A DNA stretch of 64,000 bases from the NCBI RefSeq assembly GCF_004217185.1, contig NZ_SHKL01000001.1, forward strand, positions 2,471,001 through 2,535,000, read 5' to 3'. The DNA comes from Pseudonocardia sediminis. GTDB lineage: Bacteria > Actinomycetota > Actinomycetes > Mycobacteriales > Pseudonocardiaceae. The position numbers and the translations under genes were made by a program. The notes beneath the pieces were generated by a model. The model worked only from the letters and a program-made list of their open reading frames with translations. It had not been told where the DNA came from and searched no databases. Below are positions 33,506 to 47,773 of the stretch, in pieces. Numbering within the stretch: the first letter of the stretch is position 1; every line of letters starts with the position of its first letter.

Positions 33506-34099
33506 ATGATCTCCGCCGCCCCGGTCACCGCCCACCTGATCTCCGCCGCCGCTGCCCCGCACGACGCGATCGCCGACGCCCTCGCGGACCGTCCACTCGA
33601 CGCCCCGACCCCGTGTGCGGAGTGGGACGTCCGAGCACTGGTCCGGCACCTCCTCTACTGGACCCCGGTCCTGGCCGCGACCGGCCGCCGCGCGGTCCCG
33701 GCGCCGCCGGCGCCCGACGAGTCCGCGGTCGTGGTCGGCGACGGCTGGCCGGCCGCCCTCGCCGCGTCGCGTGTCGATCTCGTCGCCGCGTGGGGCGACC
33801 CGGACGCCTGGACCGGCACGATCTCCATGGGCGGGCCGGAGGAGCTGCCCGCCTCGATGATCGGCGGGATGGTCCTCGGCGAGCTCGTCCTGCACGGCTG
33901 GGACCTGGCCCGCAGCGCCGGGGTGGAGATCAGCTGGCCGGACGAGGTGCTCGACGGTGCGCTCACCGCCGTCGGTGCGATGGCCGAGCAGGGGAGGGGG
34001 ATGGGCGTCTTCGCCGACGCCGTTCCCGTTCCGGACGACGCCCCGACGCTGGACCGGGTCGTCGCCCTCTCCGGCCGGGACCCGCGGTGGACGGCCTGA
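33506..34099 (+). CDS. TIGR03086-type DinB/mycothiol-dependent family protein
   Basis: 197 residues matching the actinobacterial family related to mycothiol-dependent maleylpyruvate isomerase: an N-terminal four-helix part with PTPCAEWDVRALVRHLLYW near residue 35, and the mid-protein GGMVLGELVLHGWDLARSAG near 115. The His residues in these two blocks are the metal ligands of DinB proteins. Family members act as thiol-dependent transferases or isomerases, and the substrate here is unknown. Regulation by the divergent AraC gene is likely. Confidence 0.8.
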   Translation: MISAAPVTAHLISAAAAPHDAIADALADRPLDAPTPCAEWDVRALVRHLLYWTPVLAATGRRAVPAPPAPDESAVVVGDGWPAALAASRVDLVAAWGDPDAWTGTISMGGPEELPASMIGGMVLGELVLHGWDLARSAGVEISWPDEVLDGALTAVGAMAEQGRGMGVFADAVPVPDDAPTLDRVVALSGRDPRWTA

Positions 34100-34214
34100 G
34101 CGCTCCTCCGCGGGGCGAATTCGTCCGGGACGGGCGTATCGCGTAGACCCTCGTCGCCGTTGGACCACCGTGCGATATCCGCACGCAAACGTCGTCCACC
34201 GCGAGGGGCTCCTC

Positions 34215-34598
34215 ATGCGCAAATCCGTCCTGCTCCCCATCCTGTTCGTCGCCGCCTGCTTCCTGGCCGGCTGTGGTGGAGGCGGGCCCGCATCGGCGCC
34301 CGCCACCGTCACCCAGACCGTTCCGGCCGCCGCGCCGACGTCGGACCCGGCCGCCTCACCGTCCACGGCCCCGGTGAAGGACGTGACGCTCCCGGACGTC
34401 GAGGGGAAGAACGGCCGCATCGTGTTCGAGCAGCTGACCGAGCTCGGCCTGACGAACTTCGAGATGGCGTCCCGGGACGAGGAGGACAAGTTCGTGGTGA
34501 ACCCTGCGAACTGGACCGCCGTGGAGATCGAGCCCGGCCCGGGGGAGACGGTGAAGTCGGACTCGACGGTCGTGGTCACCATGACGAAGAAGGGCTGA
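34215..34598 (+). CDS. Small lipoprotein with one PASTA domain
   Basis: 127 residues. Signal peptide with lipobox LAGC (Cys20), then a Thr/Ala/Pro linker to residue 55, then a single PASTA repeat (VTLPDVEGKNGRIVFEQL to VVVTM). PASTA domains bind peptidoglycan fragments and are common in the outer parts of Ser/Thr kinases; here the domain stands alone on a lipid anchor. The ATG at 34215 follows GAGGGG. Two receptor kinases lie a few kb upstream, but no direct link is visible. Confidence 0.8.
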   Translation: MRKSVLLPILFVAACFLAGCGGGGPASAPATVTQTVPAAAPTSDPAASPSTAPVKDVTLPDVEGKNGRIVFEQLTELGLTNFEMASRDEEDKFVVNPANWTAVEIEPGPGETVKSDSTVVVTMTKKG

Positions 34599-34699
34599 TC
34601 GCCCGGACTCCGCCGCGATCTGCGGGGAGTCACGCGGTCGTCACACAACAGTCGTCCCGTCTCCACCTGCCGTCTCAGCCGGGCCGGGACTCTGGCCGT

Positions 34700-34822
34700 A
34701 TGAGCGAGAGCAGCACCGAGTACGCCGACCCGGGTTGGCCGCACGAGCCGAGCGAGGCGGCCCGCGCGAACGGCCCGTGGGCCCCGATCGACGTCCACAC
34801 CCCGGCGCGCGACGCCGCGTAG
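34700..34822 (+). CDS. Possible 40-residue hypothetical protein
   Basis: Encodes a hydrophilic acidic peptide, MSESSTEYADPGWPHEPSEA to a C-terminal DVHTPARDAA, with GC-rich third positions and three tryptophan/proline clusters. There is no good ribosome site, only CTGGCCGT before the ATG. It ends 5 bp before the SDR remnant on the opposite strand. Unrecognised, and may not be expressed. Confidence 0.3.
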   Translation: MSESSTEYADPGWPHEPSEAARANGPWAPIDVHTPARDAA

Positions 34823-34827
34823 TCCCT

Positions 34828-34956
34828 TCACCACGGCATCACCCCGGCGTCGTCGAACCCGCCGGTCGGCCCGTCCTCGGGCAGGGCCGCGAGCCGCAGC
34901 GCGATCGCCGGGCCCTGCTCCGGGGTTGCGCCGGCCGTCTCGACGGTCGTCGCGTG
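34828..34956 (-). pseudogene. C-terminal remnant of a short-chain dehydrogenase
   Basis: About 42 codons, from GGHATTVETAGATPEQG to LPEDGPTGGFDDAGVMPW and a stop, match the typical C-terminal end of carbonyl-reductase-like SDRs (TPEEGA...LATLPDDGPTGGFF). The nucleotide-binding GxxxGxG and catalytic YxxxK parts are absent upstream. The reading frame continues as Arg/Pro-rich antisense sequence over the next gene. This is a decayed or deleted gene. Confidence 0.65.
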
Positions 34957-35021
34957 GCCGCCGCACCGTCGTTCCGGGGCCGTCGCCGGCCTCGTCCGGA
35001 CCGCGATACGCCTGTGACCGC

Positions 35022-35438
35022 CTACGCCGAGACGTGGCGCCGGGTGGCCGGGAGCAGCAGGAGCACCCCCACGACGAGGTTGGCGACCATGAAGATCGCC
35101 GAGTCGGTCTCGCCCTCCACGAGCAGCTTGTACGAGCCGAAGTAGAGCTGCGCCGTGACCAGGCAGGTCAGCACGTGCCAGGCGCCGCGGCGCCCGCGCC
35201 ACAGCCCCGGCAGGCTCGCCGCCGCCGTGATGGTCAGGACCAGTCCGACGGCGGCGAAGGCCACGGCGGCCGGGCTGCCGACCGCGGGGTTGACGTCGGG
35301 GGAGACGAACAGGCCGAAGTAGACCAGCCCGAAGCATCCGAACCCGGTCAGCACCACGACGATCACGGCGACGACGACCACCGGGACCGGGGGACGCCGC
35401 CGGGCGACGGTCGGGGGCGTAGTGGCGGGACGGGTCAT
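35022..35438 (-). CDS. Small four-helix membrane protein of unknown function
   Basis: 138 residues with four hydrophobic segments: VPVVVVAVIVVVLTGFGCFGLVYFGLF, AAVAFAAVGLVLTITAAASL, WHVLTCLVTAQLYFGSYKLL and AIFMVANLVVGVLLLLPA. A basic N-terminus precedes helix 1. It resembles unnamed actinobacterial membrane proteins; no catalytic motif is seen. ATG start at 35438. It is divergent from the sensor kinase gene across a palindromic promoter region. Confidence 0.7.
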   Translation of the reverse strand: MTRPATTPPTVARRRPPVPVVVVAVIVVVLTGFGCFGLVYFGLFVSPDVNPAVGSPAAVAFAAVGLVLTITAAASLPGLWRGRRGAWHVLTCLVTAQLYFGSYKLLVEGETDSAIFMVANLVVGVLLLLPATRRHVSA

Positions 35439-35490
35439 GACGGCCTCCGGAGGTCCGGGCTGGACGGGTGCGTCAGGGTGCTCGTCACCC

Positions 35491-35510
35491 CGTCTCGGGC
35501 GCCCGAGACG
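35491..35510. promoter_or_regulatory. 20-bp palindrome in a divergent promoter region
   Basis: CGTCTCGGGCGCCCGAGACG is a perfect palindrome, about midway between the start codons at 35438 and 35578. A smaller inverted pair, GTCCCG (35515-35520) and CGGGAC (35527-35532), lies next to it. This could be the binding site of the adjacent LuxR-type response regulator. Confidence 0.45.
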
Positions 35511-35577
35511 AGGGTCCCGTCCATGTCGGGACATCTCGTCCCGTGACGAACGGGCCGTGTTCGGCGACTCTTCACCG

Positions 35578-37604
35578 GTGACCGCCCTCGTCAGCCGCGC
35601 CGCCCGGCACCGGCCGTGGCCGTCGCGCGCGGTCATCGGGGTGGGTTCCGGCGCGGCCGTCCTCGGGATTTGCGCGGGCGGATGTGCGCTGGTCGCGGCC
35701 AACGTCGCGGCCGGCGCACCCGCCGAGGACGGGCCCGTCTTCTGGCCGATACTGCTCGTCGGAGCCGTCTCGTATGCCGTCGTCGGGGCCTGGCTGGTCG
35801 CCCGCCGCACCGCCGGACTGCTGGGACCGGTGTTCCTGGGTGTCGCCCTGAGCCTGGCGGCCGCGCTGACGACCCGGGCGTACGGCGTCCACGGGCTGCA
35901 GGTCGTCGACGGGCTGCCGGGGGACCGCTGGGCGTTCTGGGTGGCGGCCTGGGTGTGGGTGCCGGGCCTGTTGTCGCTGCTGACCGTCGTGCCGCACGGC
36001 GTCCCGGACGGTGCTCTCGCGTCGGGCCGGTGGCGTCCGGCGCTCGCCGTCAGCGTCGTCGCCGTCACGGTCGCACGCTGAGCTGGGCGATCACGCCCTA
36101 CGACCGGCTGGACGGCCCGGTCCTCGACGCGACGATCGGGCCGAACCCGGTGGCGGTCCCGGTGGCGACGTCGAGGCTGGTCGACCTCGCGAGCGGCCCG
36201 GTGCTGCTCGCGGGCGTCGCGCTCGCCGTCGCGTCACTGGTCCTGCGGTGGCGCCGCGCCGACCCCGACCGCCGCCGAGCCCTGGCCTGGGTGCTCTACG
36301 GCGTCGGGGTGAGCGTCGTCTGGACGGGACTCGCGATCCTGCTCGACGCCACGGCGCTCTCCGCGGTCTCGATGGCGGCGCTCCCGGTGTGCTTCCTGGT
36401 CGCGGTCACCCGACACCGGTTGTGGGACCTCCAGATCGTGGTCCGCCGGTCGCTGGTCTACGGCGGGCTCACCGCGATCGTGGCCGCCGCCTACGCCGGG
36501 ATCGTCGGGCTCCTCGGCGGGGCGGTGGGCGCGAGCACCGGGGCGCCGATCGTCGCGACGGCGGTGGTGGCGATGCTCGTCCTGCCGCTGCACCACGTCC
36601 TGCGCCGGACGGTCAACCGGGTGATCCACGGCCAGGCCGAGGACCCGCTGGTGACGACCACCGCGCTCGGCCGACGCCTGGGCTCGGCGGTCACCCCCGA
36701 CCAGCTCACCACCGTCGTCCTACCCGAGATCCTCGACGGCGTGGTGCGGGCGCTGCGGCTGCGGCACCTGTCCCTGGTGATGACCGACGGCGCGACGTTC
36801 TCCAGCGGGGTGGCCGGGGCGGATCCGCTCGAGCTGCCGCTGCGTCACGCGGGACGTCCGGTCGGCACCCTCCGGGTCGTCCCCGCCCGCGGCGGGCTGA
36901 CGCGGGCCGAGCGCCGGGCCGTCGACGACGTCGCCGCGCACGCCGCCGTCGCCGCCCACGGTGTCCTGCTGATGGGGGAGCTGCAGCGTGAGCGTGAACG
37001 GGTCGTCGTCGCCCGCGAGGAGGAACGCCGCCGTCTGCGTCGCGAGCTGCACGACGGGGTCGGGACCGCGCTCGCCGCCGCGCGCCTGCAGGCCGAGTCG
37101 GCGCGGGACCTGATGACCGAGCACCCGCGCGAGGGGCTGGCCCTTCTCGACCGGCTCACCGTCGCGTTGCGCGACGCGGTCCACGACGTCCGGGCGGTCA
37201 CCCGCAAGCTGCGCCCCGCGACGCTCGACGAGCTCGGTCTGGCCGGCGCGCTGCGCGAGCTCGGGGCCCGCTCCGCCTCGGCCGGGCGGGCCGTCGAGGT
37301 CGACGTCGGGGAGCTCGGCGAGGTCCCGGCCGCGGTGGAGGTGGCCGCCTACCTGGTCGCGGCCGAGCTGGTGACCAACGCCTGCCGGCACTCCGGCGCG
37401 TCCCGGATCGCGGTGTCCGTTCGCCGCGACGGTGAGCTGCGGGTGCGGGTCACCGACGACGGGTGCGGGATCGGGCCCGGCGCCGAACCCGGCGTCGGCC
37501 TGGCGTCGGTGCGACGGCGCGTCGACGAGGTCGGCGGGCGGATGGTCCACCACGACGGCCCCGGCACCACCCTCGAGGTCCGGCTGCCCCTGGAGTCCCG
37601 ATGA
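35578..37604 (+). pseudogene. Sensor histidine kinase, interrupted by one frameshift
   Basis: The N-terminal part (35578-36081) encodes about five hydrophobic segments and ends at a TGA at 36079-36081 after AVSVVAVTVAR. The continuation is in another frame from about 36076 (TLSWAITPYDRLDGP) and runs to 37604: more membrane helices, a GAF-like region, then a HisKA_3 dimerisation helix (ARLQAES after REEERRRLRRELHDGVG, with the phospho-acceptor His) and an HATPase ([16 protein letters not shown]). One missing base near 36071-36076 explains the break exactly: total length is 2027 nt, one short of 676 codons. It may be a true mutation or a sequencing error. The stop overlaps the response regulator ATG. 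Confidence 0.8.
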
Positions 37605-38254
37605 CCGTGCGTGTGCTCGTCGTCGACGACCATCCGCTCTACCGGGAGGGGATCCGCAGCGCGGTCCGCGCGATGACCGGCATCGAGGTGGTGGGGGAGG
37701 CCGTCGACGGCGACGACGCCGTCCGGCAGGCCCGCGACCTGGCCCCGGACGTCGTCCTGATGGACCTGCACATGCCCGGGACCAACGGGGTGGACGCCAC
37801 CCGCGCCCTCCGCGCGGCCGACCCGCGTACCGCCGTGCTGGCGCTGACCATGCTCGACGACGACCAGGCCATCTCGGCCGCGCTGCGGGCGGGAGCGTCC
37901 GGCTACCTGCTCAAGGGCGCGGGGCGAGCCGAGATCGAACGCGCGATCGTCGGTGTCGCGGAGGGCGGGATGGTCGTCGGGGACGGCATCGCCGCCCGCG
38001 TCCGGCAGTGGTTCAGCGCCGGGAGCGACGCCTCGCCCGCGATGCCGTTCCCGTCCCTGACCGGTCGCGAACGCGAGGTCCTCGGACTCGCCGCCCACGG
38101 CCTGACGAACGCGGCCATCGCCCGCCGGCTCTCGCTGTCGGAGAAGACCGTCCGCAACAACGTCAGCAACGTCTTCGCGAAGCTGGGCGTCGCGACCCGG
38201 TCCGCGGCGGTGGCGAAGGCACGGGACGCGGGCCTCGGCGTCGGGCCGCTCTGA
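37601..38254 (+). CDS. NarL/LuxR-type response regulator
   Basis: 217 residues. The receiver domain (1-120) has acidic pair DDH at 9-11, phospho-acceptor Asp in [10 protein letters not shown] and Lys in YLLKGAG. The C-terminal LuxR HTH (about 150-210) reads [40 protein letters not shown]. The ATG overlaps the kinase stop (ATGA), so the pair is one two-component system. If the kinase frameshift is real, this regulator is orphaned or cross-activated. Confidence 0.92.
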   Translation: MTVRVLVVDDHPLYREGIRSAVRAMTGIEVVGEAVDGDDAVRQARDLAPDVVLMDLHMPGTNGVDATRALRAADPRTAVLALTMLDDDQAISAALRAGASGYLLKGAGRAEIERAIVGVAEGGMVVGDGIAARVRQWFSAGSDASPAMPFPSLTGREREVLGLAAHGLTNAAIARRLSLSEKTVRNNVSNVFAKLGVATRSAAVAKARDAGLGVGPL

Positions 38255-38401
38255 GACCCCGGCCGCGCGTCCGCTCAGCCGGCCGCCCGCGTCGGCCTGC
38301 CCGGCTTCCTCGTCCAGCTGCGTTCGAAGGCCTCGATCGCCGGCCGCGCTCGAACGGGTGAACCAAGATCACCCGCATGGCCACCTGTCGTTATCCGGAT
38401 C

Positions 38402-38734
38402 ATGCAGAGACGCGCAGTGGCGGTCGCGGTGTCCATCCTCGCGGGGGCTCTTCTCCTCGGCGCAGGAACGGCACTCGCTTCGCCGAAAGGTGGAGACTCC
38501 GCAGGCCTGACCTCGATCACCAAGCTCGAGGACCTGCGCGGTCTGCCGTGCGGTGCCGACACTCAGTTCGGCGAGGGGCGGGTCGACTTCCGCATCTTCG
38601 GTCCGCCGCAGCAGTCGACCATCCAGTGGCACTGCGTGACCGAGGACACGGCTCCGCTCACGGACCAGGAGGACATTCCCTATGACCTCTACCCGGATCT
38701 GACGCCGGACGAGAACGCCCTTCCCCTCGGCTGA
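38402..38734 (+). CDS. Small secreted protein of unknown function
   Basis: 110 residues: signal peptide [26 protein letters not shown], then a mature part of about 84 residues with two Cys (GLPCGAD, QWHCVTE) that could form one disulfide. There are many acidic residues near the end ([17 protein letters not shown]). Third-position GC is a little lower than in the neighbours. No family recognised. Confidence 0.65.
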   Translation: MQRRAVAVAVSILAGALLLGAGTALASPKGGDSAGLTSITKLEDLRGLPCGADTQFGEGRVDFRIFGPPQQSTIQWHCVTEDTAPLTDQEDIPYDLYPDLTPDENALPLG

Positions 38735-38750
38735 CCGCAAGATCGCCAGA

Positions 38751-38792
38751 CGGGCAGCGAAACGCGTCAGACCTGACGCGAAACGCTGCCCG
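38751..38792. terminator. Long two-tier hairpin between convergent genes
   Basis: Outer stem CGGGCAGCG (38751-38759) with CGCTGCCCG (38784-38792), a symmetric AAA/AAA internal loop, then inner stem CGCGTCAG with CTGACGCG. It sits 17 bp after the secreted-protein gene. A bidirectional terminator is likely; the unusual internal loop also suggests a mobile palindromic repeat. Confidence 0.6.
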
Positions 38793-38882
38793 GATGCTGA
38801 TCACGCTCTGAGGCGGATCTGCTGGTCCCGCAGAGCCGGGGCCGCCTGCATCGCGCAGACGCCCCCGGACGGTGAGATCGGT

Positions 38883-39557
38883 TCACCAGCCCCGCGAACG
38901 CCATTCCGGCAGGGCCGGGCGCTCGGTGCCCAGGGTCGTGTCGTCGCCGTGGCCCGGGTAGACCCAGGTGTCGTCCGGCAGCTCGCCGAAGACCCGGTTC
39001 TCCAGGTCGGAGACCAGCGACTCGAAGTCCTCCGCCGACCAGGTCTTGCCCGGCCCGCCCGGGAACAGGGAGTCACCGGTGAACAGGTGCGGCGAGACCG
39101 GGTCGCGGTAGAGCAGGGCCACCGAGCCGGGCGTGTGCCCGCGCAGGTGGATCACCTCGAGCTCGATGTTCCCGAAGTGGATCCGGCCGCCGTGCTCGAC
39201 GAACTCGTCCATCGGGATCGGCAGCTCGGGGGCGTCGACCGGGTGCGCGATCAGCCGCGGCTCGAACATCCCGGCCACGGCGCCGAGGGCCTGCCAGTGG
39301 TCGTGGTGACGATGCGTCGTGACGAGATGGCGCAGGTCGGCACGGTCGTCGCCGGTGCCGACGAGCTCGGTCAGGCGCTCCGGCTCGGCCGCCGCGTCGA
39401 TCAGCAGGGCCTCGTTGGTGGCCTTGCAGACGAGCAGATAAGCGTTGTTGTCCATCTCGCCGACCGACACCTTGGTGATCGTCAGTGCGTCGAGATCGCG
39501 GCGGATCGCCGCTCCGCCGGGGTCGGTGTGCCCGCTGTAGTTCTCCAGGACGTCCAC
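38883..39557 (-). CDS. Metallo-beta-lactamase-fold hydrolase (glyoxalase II-like)
   Basis: 224 residues with the metal motif THRHHDHW (HxHxDH) near residue 81, then GHTPGSVAL (His), FTGDSLF (Asp) and YPGHGDDTT (His). This is the glyoxalase II/thioesterase branch of the superfamily. Position next to and divergent from uvrA is conserved in actinobacteria (as at Rv1637c in M. tuberculosis, from memory). GTG start. The substrate is unknown. Confidence 0.85.
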   Translation of the reverse strand: MDVLENYSGHTDPGGAAIRRDLDALTITKVSVGEMDNNAYLLVCKATNEALLIDAAAEPERLTELVGTGDDRADLRHLVTTHRHHDHWQALGAVAGMFEPRLIAHPVDAPELPIPMDEFVEHGGRIHFGNIELEVIHLRGHTPGSVALLYRDPVSPHLFTGDSLFPGGPGKTWSAEDFESLVSDLENRVFGELPDDTWVYPGHGDDTTLGTERPALPEWRSRGW

Positions 39558-39947
39558 CCGGGCACCCTATCGAGCCGGGGCCGGTCCGTGCCGGGGTGCA
39601 GACCCCCGCACGATCCACGTCGAACATGTGTGCGACCCTGCATCCGGATCCTCCGGTTCCGGTCTGCCGACCACGGAGACCGGCCGGGTCCGGTGGGGAA
39701 GACGAGCGGTCCGTCCGGTGTTGAACGGATCGTCGGCCCGGTGGCGCCGCCACCGAGGGCGCGCGCTCGTCGCGTCCGGACGGTCGCCCACCGAGCGGGA
39801 TCCCCAGGAGTCCCACTCGGCAGGTTCTTGTCGGGGGCCCCGCTTAGCATCGATCGAGGGCGCGGCAGGGTGCGTCCGCCGCTCCGCGCGGCCACCGCCC
39901 GCACACCGTGCCGACGACACATCCGTCCGCTCCAGGAGGCGCGCATC
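39558..39947. promoter_or_regulatory. uvrA / hydrolase divergent region with LexA-like box
   Basis: No gene in 390 bp. TCGAACATGTGTGCGA (39620-39635) differs by one base from the actinobacterial SOS box TCGAAC-N4-GTTCGA. TAGCAT (39845-39850) is a good -10 for uvrA, and AGGAGG (39934-39939) its ribosome site. The box is 62 bp from the hydrolase start and about 210 bp from the -10, so either gene could be its target. Confidence 0.5.
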
Positions 39948-42905
<2,958 letters not shown>

Positions 42906-43814
42906 GCACGTCCGCCCGGCTTCCCGGCACCCGCGCCGGGCCGGCGCTCTGCCTGCGCGGCGCCGGCCGGGCGTTGCGCAGGCGGGTCGCAAGGACGAGG
43001 GCGTGGCGACGGGCGAGCGCCGCATACGCCCCGAGGACGCCCACGACGGCGTCGCGGCGGGGCACGCGCCAGGCCGGGTCCGCGGCCAGGGCGGCGGTGA
43101 ACGCGCGCTGGGCCCGGAACTCCCGGCGTCCCGCCCGGCCGGAGACGGTGGCGGCGCTGATCCGATACCCGGCCACGGTCTCCCGCGACCCGGCCAGCGC
43201 GCCGTGGGGCAGCAGCCGCGCCCACAGGTCGATGTCCATCAGGAACACCTTGTCGCCGTCGAACCCACCGGCGGCGTCGTAGGCCGCCCGGCGGAACGTC
43301 ACCGCCGCGGGTTGCCCGACCGGGTTCCCGCCGTGGCGCACGATCCGGCGGGCGACCTCCCGCGACGATCGGGTCCCGGTCAGGCCGCGCAGCCCGCGAC
43401 CGGGGACCAGGACCCGGCCGTTCTCGTCGAGCATGTCGACCCGCCCCGACGCCAGCGAGAAGCGGTCGTCGCCCAGCGCGGCGACCTGCTGTGCCAGGCA
43501 GTCCGGGTACAGGACGTCGTCCGCGCACACGATCTTGACCAGCGGTGCGCGGGCCAGCTCGACGGCGAGTCTCCAGTTCTCGGCCAGCGTCACGGTGGGG
43601 TCCGCGCGCTCCAGCCGGATCCGCGGGTCCTCGAAGGACGCCACGACGTCCGCGGTGCCGTCGGTGCACCCGTTGTCCCGGACGACCAGCTCGAAGTCGG
43701 CGAACGTCTGGTCCAGCACGCTGCGCACGGCCCGGCTGATCAGAGCTGCACCCTGGTACACGGGGATGCACACCGACACGGCGGGGACCCCGGGCCGTGC
43801 CGGCCCCGGCGTCG

Positions 43815-44045
43815 TCATCGGAGCGTGAACGCGGAGCCGTCGAAGCGGTCCCCGGGCCGCAGGATCCGGTGTGTCTCGCACGTGCGGACCAGGTCCTTCG
43901 CCCTCTCCACGTACCGGTCGGGCAGGCCGTCGGCGTCGCGCATCCGGCCGAGGACCACGTTGCCCGGCCGCCGGTGGGCGGAGCGGGTGAGATCGTTGAC
44001 CGAGAAGGCCCGGGCGGCCGTCGCCACGACGGTGTGCTTCCACAT
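43815..44045 (-). CDS. 76-residue hypothetical protein coupled to the glycosyltransferase
   Basis: A basic protein (MWKHTVVATAARAFSVNDLT to RPGDRFDGSAFTLR). Nearly every third codon position is G or C, which supports real coding. The stop overlaps the ATG of the glycosyltransferase (ATGA). No family recognised. The composition, with HRRPGNVVLGRMRDADGLPDRY, does not suggest a membrane or secreted protein. A good AGGAGAGG lies slightly far from the ATG. Confidence 0.6.
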   Translation of the reverse strand: MWKHTVVATAARAFSVNDLTRSAHRRPGNVVLGRMRDADGLPDRYVERAKDLVRTCETHRILRPGDRFDGSAFTLR

Positions 44046-44380
44046 CGGCGCTCACGTCCTCTCCTGATCGACGTCGCGTGAGGGTACGACGCACAGTCAC
44101 CCGGAAGAAGTACCGTTCGCCGCCCGGCCGCCGTTCCGGCAGGCCGGGGGCACGGGGTGGGGCCCGCGCCGGACGCGGCACCTGTTACTGTTCGGAATGC
44201 GACCACCCTGGTGCGCGTTGATTCGTGTGTCAGGGCGTCAAGAGGAGCCCCGCTCCCACCCGTCAGCCGAGAGGTGAACGGGTCCTGGTCCGGCCGGTTC
44301 GGCGTATTCGCCGTCCCTCGGCTGATCAACGGGTCTCTCTCTTGTCGTCGCCGACACATCAGCGACACCGAGGAGACCCC
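44046..44380 (+). promoter_or_regulatory. infC leader region
   Basis: 335 bp without a convincing gene. TCAGCCGAG (44263-44271) and CTCGGCTGA (44317-44325) are perfectly complementary and could close a 45-nt loop in the infC leader. This is a candidate attenuation or autoregulatory structure. Promoter elements are not clear. Confidence 0.4.
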
Positions 44381-44962
44381 ATCACCACAGAGACACGCAT
44401 CAACGACCGCATCCGCGTTCCGGAGGTCCGACTCGTCGGCCCGAACGGGGAGCAGGTCGGCATCGTGCGTATCGAGGACGCCCTGCGGCTGGCACAGGAG
44501 TCCGAGCTCGACCTGGTCGAGGTCGCGGCTCAGGCCCGCCCGCCGGTCTGCAAGCTCATGGACTACGGCAAGTTCAAGTACGAGAGCGCGCAGAAGGCCC
44601 GCGAGTCCCGGCGCAACCAGCAGCTGACGGTGATCAAGGAGCAGAAGCTCCGGCCGAAGATCGACAAGCACGACTACGAGACGAAGCGCGGGCACGTCAT
44701 CCGCTTCCTCGAAGGCGGCAACAAGGTCAAGGTCACCATCATGTTCCGTGGACGCGAGCAGTCGCGCCCGGAGCTGGGATACCGGCTGCTGCAGCGCCTC
44801 GCCGAGGACATCGGTGACCTCGCCGTCGTCGAGGCCAGTCCGAAACAGGACGGCCGGAACATGACGATGGTGCTGGCTCCGACGAAGAAGCCCGGCAAGA
44901 AGCCCTCGTCGTCGAACGCCTCCGAGGCACCGGCCGAGGCGCCCGCCGAGGTCGAAGCCTGA
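44381..44962 (+). CDS. infC: Translation initiation factor IF-3
   Basis: 193 residues. N-domain [27 protein letters not shown] and linker [13 protein letters not shown], then C-domain [33 protein letters not shown] are diagnostic. The frame has no ATG or GTG near the expected start; the codon ATC at 44381, five bases after AGGAG, fits. A non-canonical start codon is a known feature of infC and lets IF-3 repress its own translation. A Ser/Ala/Glu/Pro tail of about 20 residues is extra. First gene of infC-rpmI-rplT. Confidence 0.95.
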   Translation: MTTETRINDRIRVPEVRLVGPNGEQVGIVRIEDALRLAQESELDLVEVAAQARPPVCKLMDYGKFKYESAQKARESRRNQQLTVIKEQKLRPKIDKHDYETKRGHVIRFLEGGNKVKVTIMFRGREQSRPELGYRLLQRLAEDIGDLAVVEASPKQDGRNMTMVLAPTKKPGKKPSSSNASEAPAEAPAEVEA

Positions 44963-44968
44963 GAACCT

Positions 44969-44994
44969 CCGGCCCCGCCACGCGGCGGGGCCGG
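44969..44994 (+). terminator. Intercistronic hairpin infC/rpmI
   Basis: CCGGCCCCGCC (44969-44979) with GGCGGGGCCGG (44984-44994), 11-bp stem and 4-nt loop, 6 bp after infC. Because rpmI follows in the same transcript it is more likely an attenuator or processing signal than a full stop. Confidence 0.6.
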
Positions 44995-45050
44995 GACGCA
45001 GTACACCCGACGTCCCCCTCTGGGGCGACGTCACGGCGAACGGATCAACC

Positions 45051-45245
45051 ATGCCCAAGAACAAGACGCACAAGGGGACCGCGAAGCGGATCCGCACCAC
45101 CGGGAGCGGCAAGCTCATGCGCCAGCAGACCGGTCTGCGGCACCGGATGGAGGTCAAGTCGAGCAAGGAGACCCGCGACCTGTCCGGCATCGTCCCGCTC
45201 GCCAAGGCCGACGTGAAGCGCGTCAAGAAGCTGCTCGGTCGCTGA
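45051..45245 (+). CDS. rpmI: Ribosomal protein bL35
   Basis: 64 residues, basic, starting MPKNKTHKGTAKRIRTTGSGK and ending VKRVKKLLGR, the standard L35 sequence and length. Second gene of the infC-rpmI-rplT unit. Confidence 0.98.
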   Translation: MPKNKTHKGTAKRIRTTGSGKLMRQQTGLRHRMEVKSSKETRDLSGIVPLAKADVKRVKKLLGR

Positions 45246-45347
45246 CAGCGCCTTCAGCGCCGTCAGGATCCGCTTTCCCGCTGTACACCCGCCGCCGGTG
45301 ACGACCACCCCCGCACCGCGCGGTTCCCCGAGAGACAGGACAGACCC

Positions 45348-45734
45348 ATGGCACGCGTGAAGCGCGCGACGAACGCCCAGAAGAAGCGTCGCACCACGCT
45401 GGAGTCGGCCGCCGGCTACCGCGGACAGCGTTCGCGGCTGTACCGCAAGGCCAAGGAGCAGATGCTCCACTCCATGAACTACGCCTACCGGGACCGTCGC
45501 GCGCGCAAGGGCGACTTCCGGCAGCTGTGGATCACCCGGATCAACGCCGCGGCCCGCGCGAACGACATGACCTACAACCGCTTCATCCAGGGCCTCAAGG
45601 CCGCGGGTGTCGAGGTCGACCGCAAGAACCTCTCCGAGATCGCGATCAGCGACCCGGCCGCCTTCGCCGCCCTGGTGAAGATCGCCAAGGAGAACCTGCC
45701 CGAGCCGGGCACCCAGCAGGAGTCGGCGGCCTGA
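45348..45734 (+). CDS. rplT: Ribosomal protein bL20
   Basis: 128 residues, with [20 protein letters not shown] at the start and the highly conserved [26 protein letters not shown] block. The protein binds 23S rRNA early in 50S assembly. In several bacteria L20 represses this operon; no recognisable L20-binding leader is seen here. The gap to rpmI is 102 bp and includes the ribosome site before the ATG. Confidence 0.98.
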   Translation: MARVKRATNAQKKRRTTLESAAGYRGQRSRLYRKAKEQMLHSMNYAYRDRRARKGDFRQLWITRINAAARANDMTYNRFIQGLKAAGVEVDRKNLSEIAISDPAAFAALVKIAKENLPEPGTQQESAA

Positions 45735-45756
45735 TCAGGCCCCGCACCCCGGGTAA

Positions 45757-47730
<1,974 letters not shown>

Positions 47731-47773
47731 TCACAGCCTCCCGATCTGCCTTTCTTCCCGAGGAGTTTCTCAA

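Noticed and set aside
42906..45226. Long minus-strand frame through the glycosyltransferase and infC region
   Set aside because: No motif outside the real genes; the infC and L35 sequences on the other strand are unmistakable.
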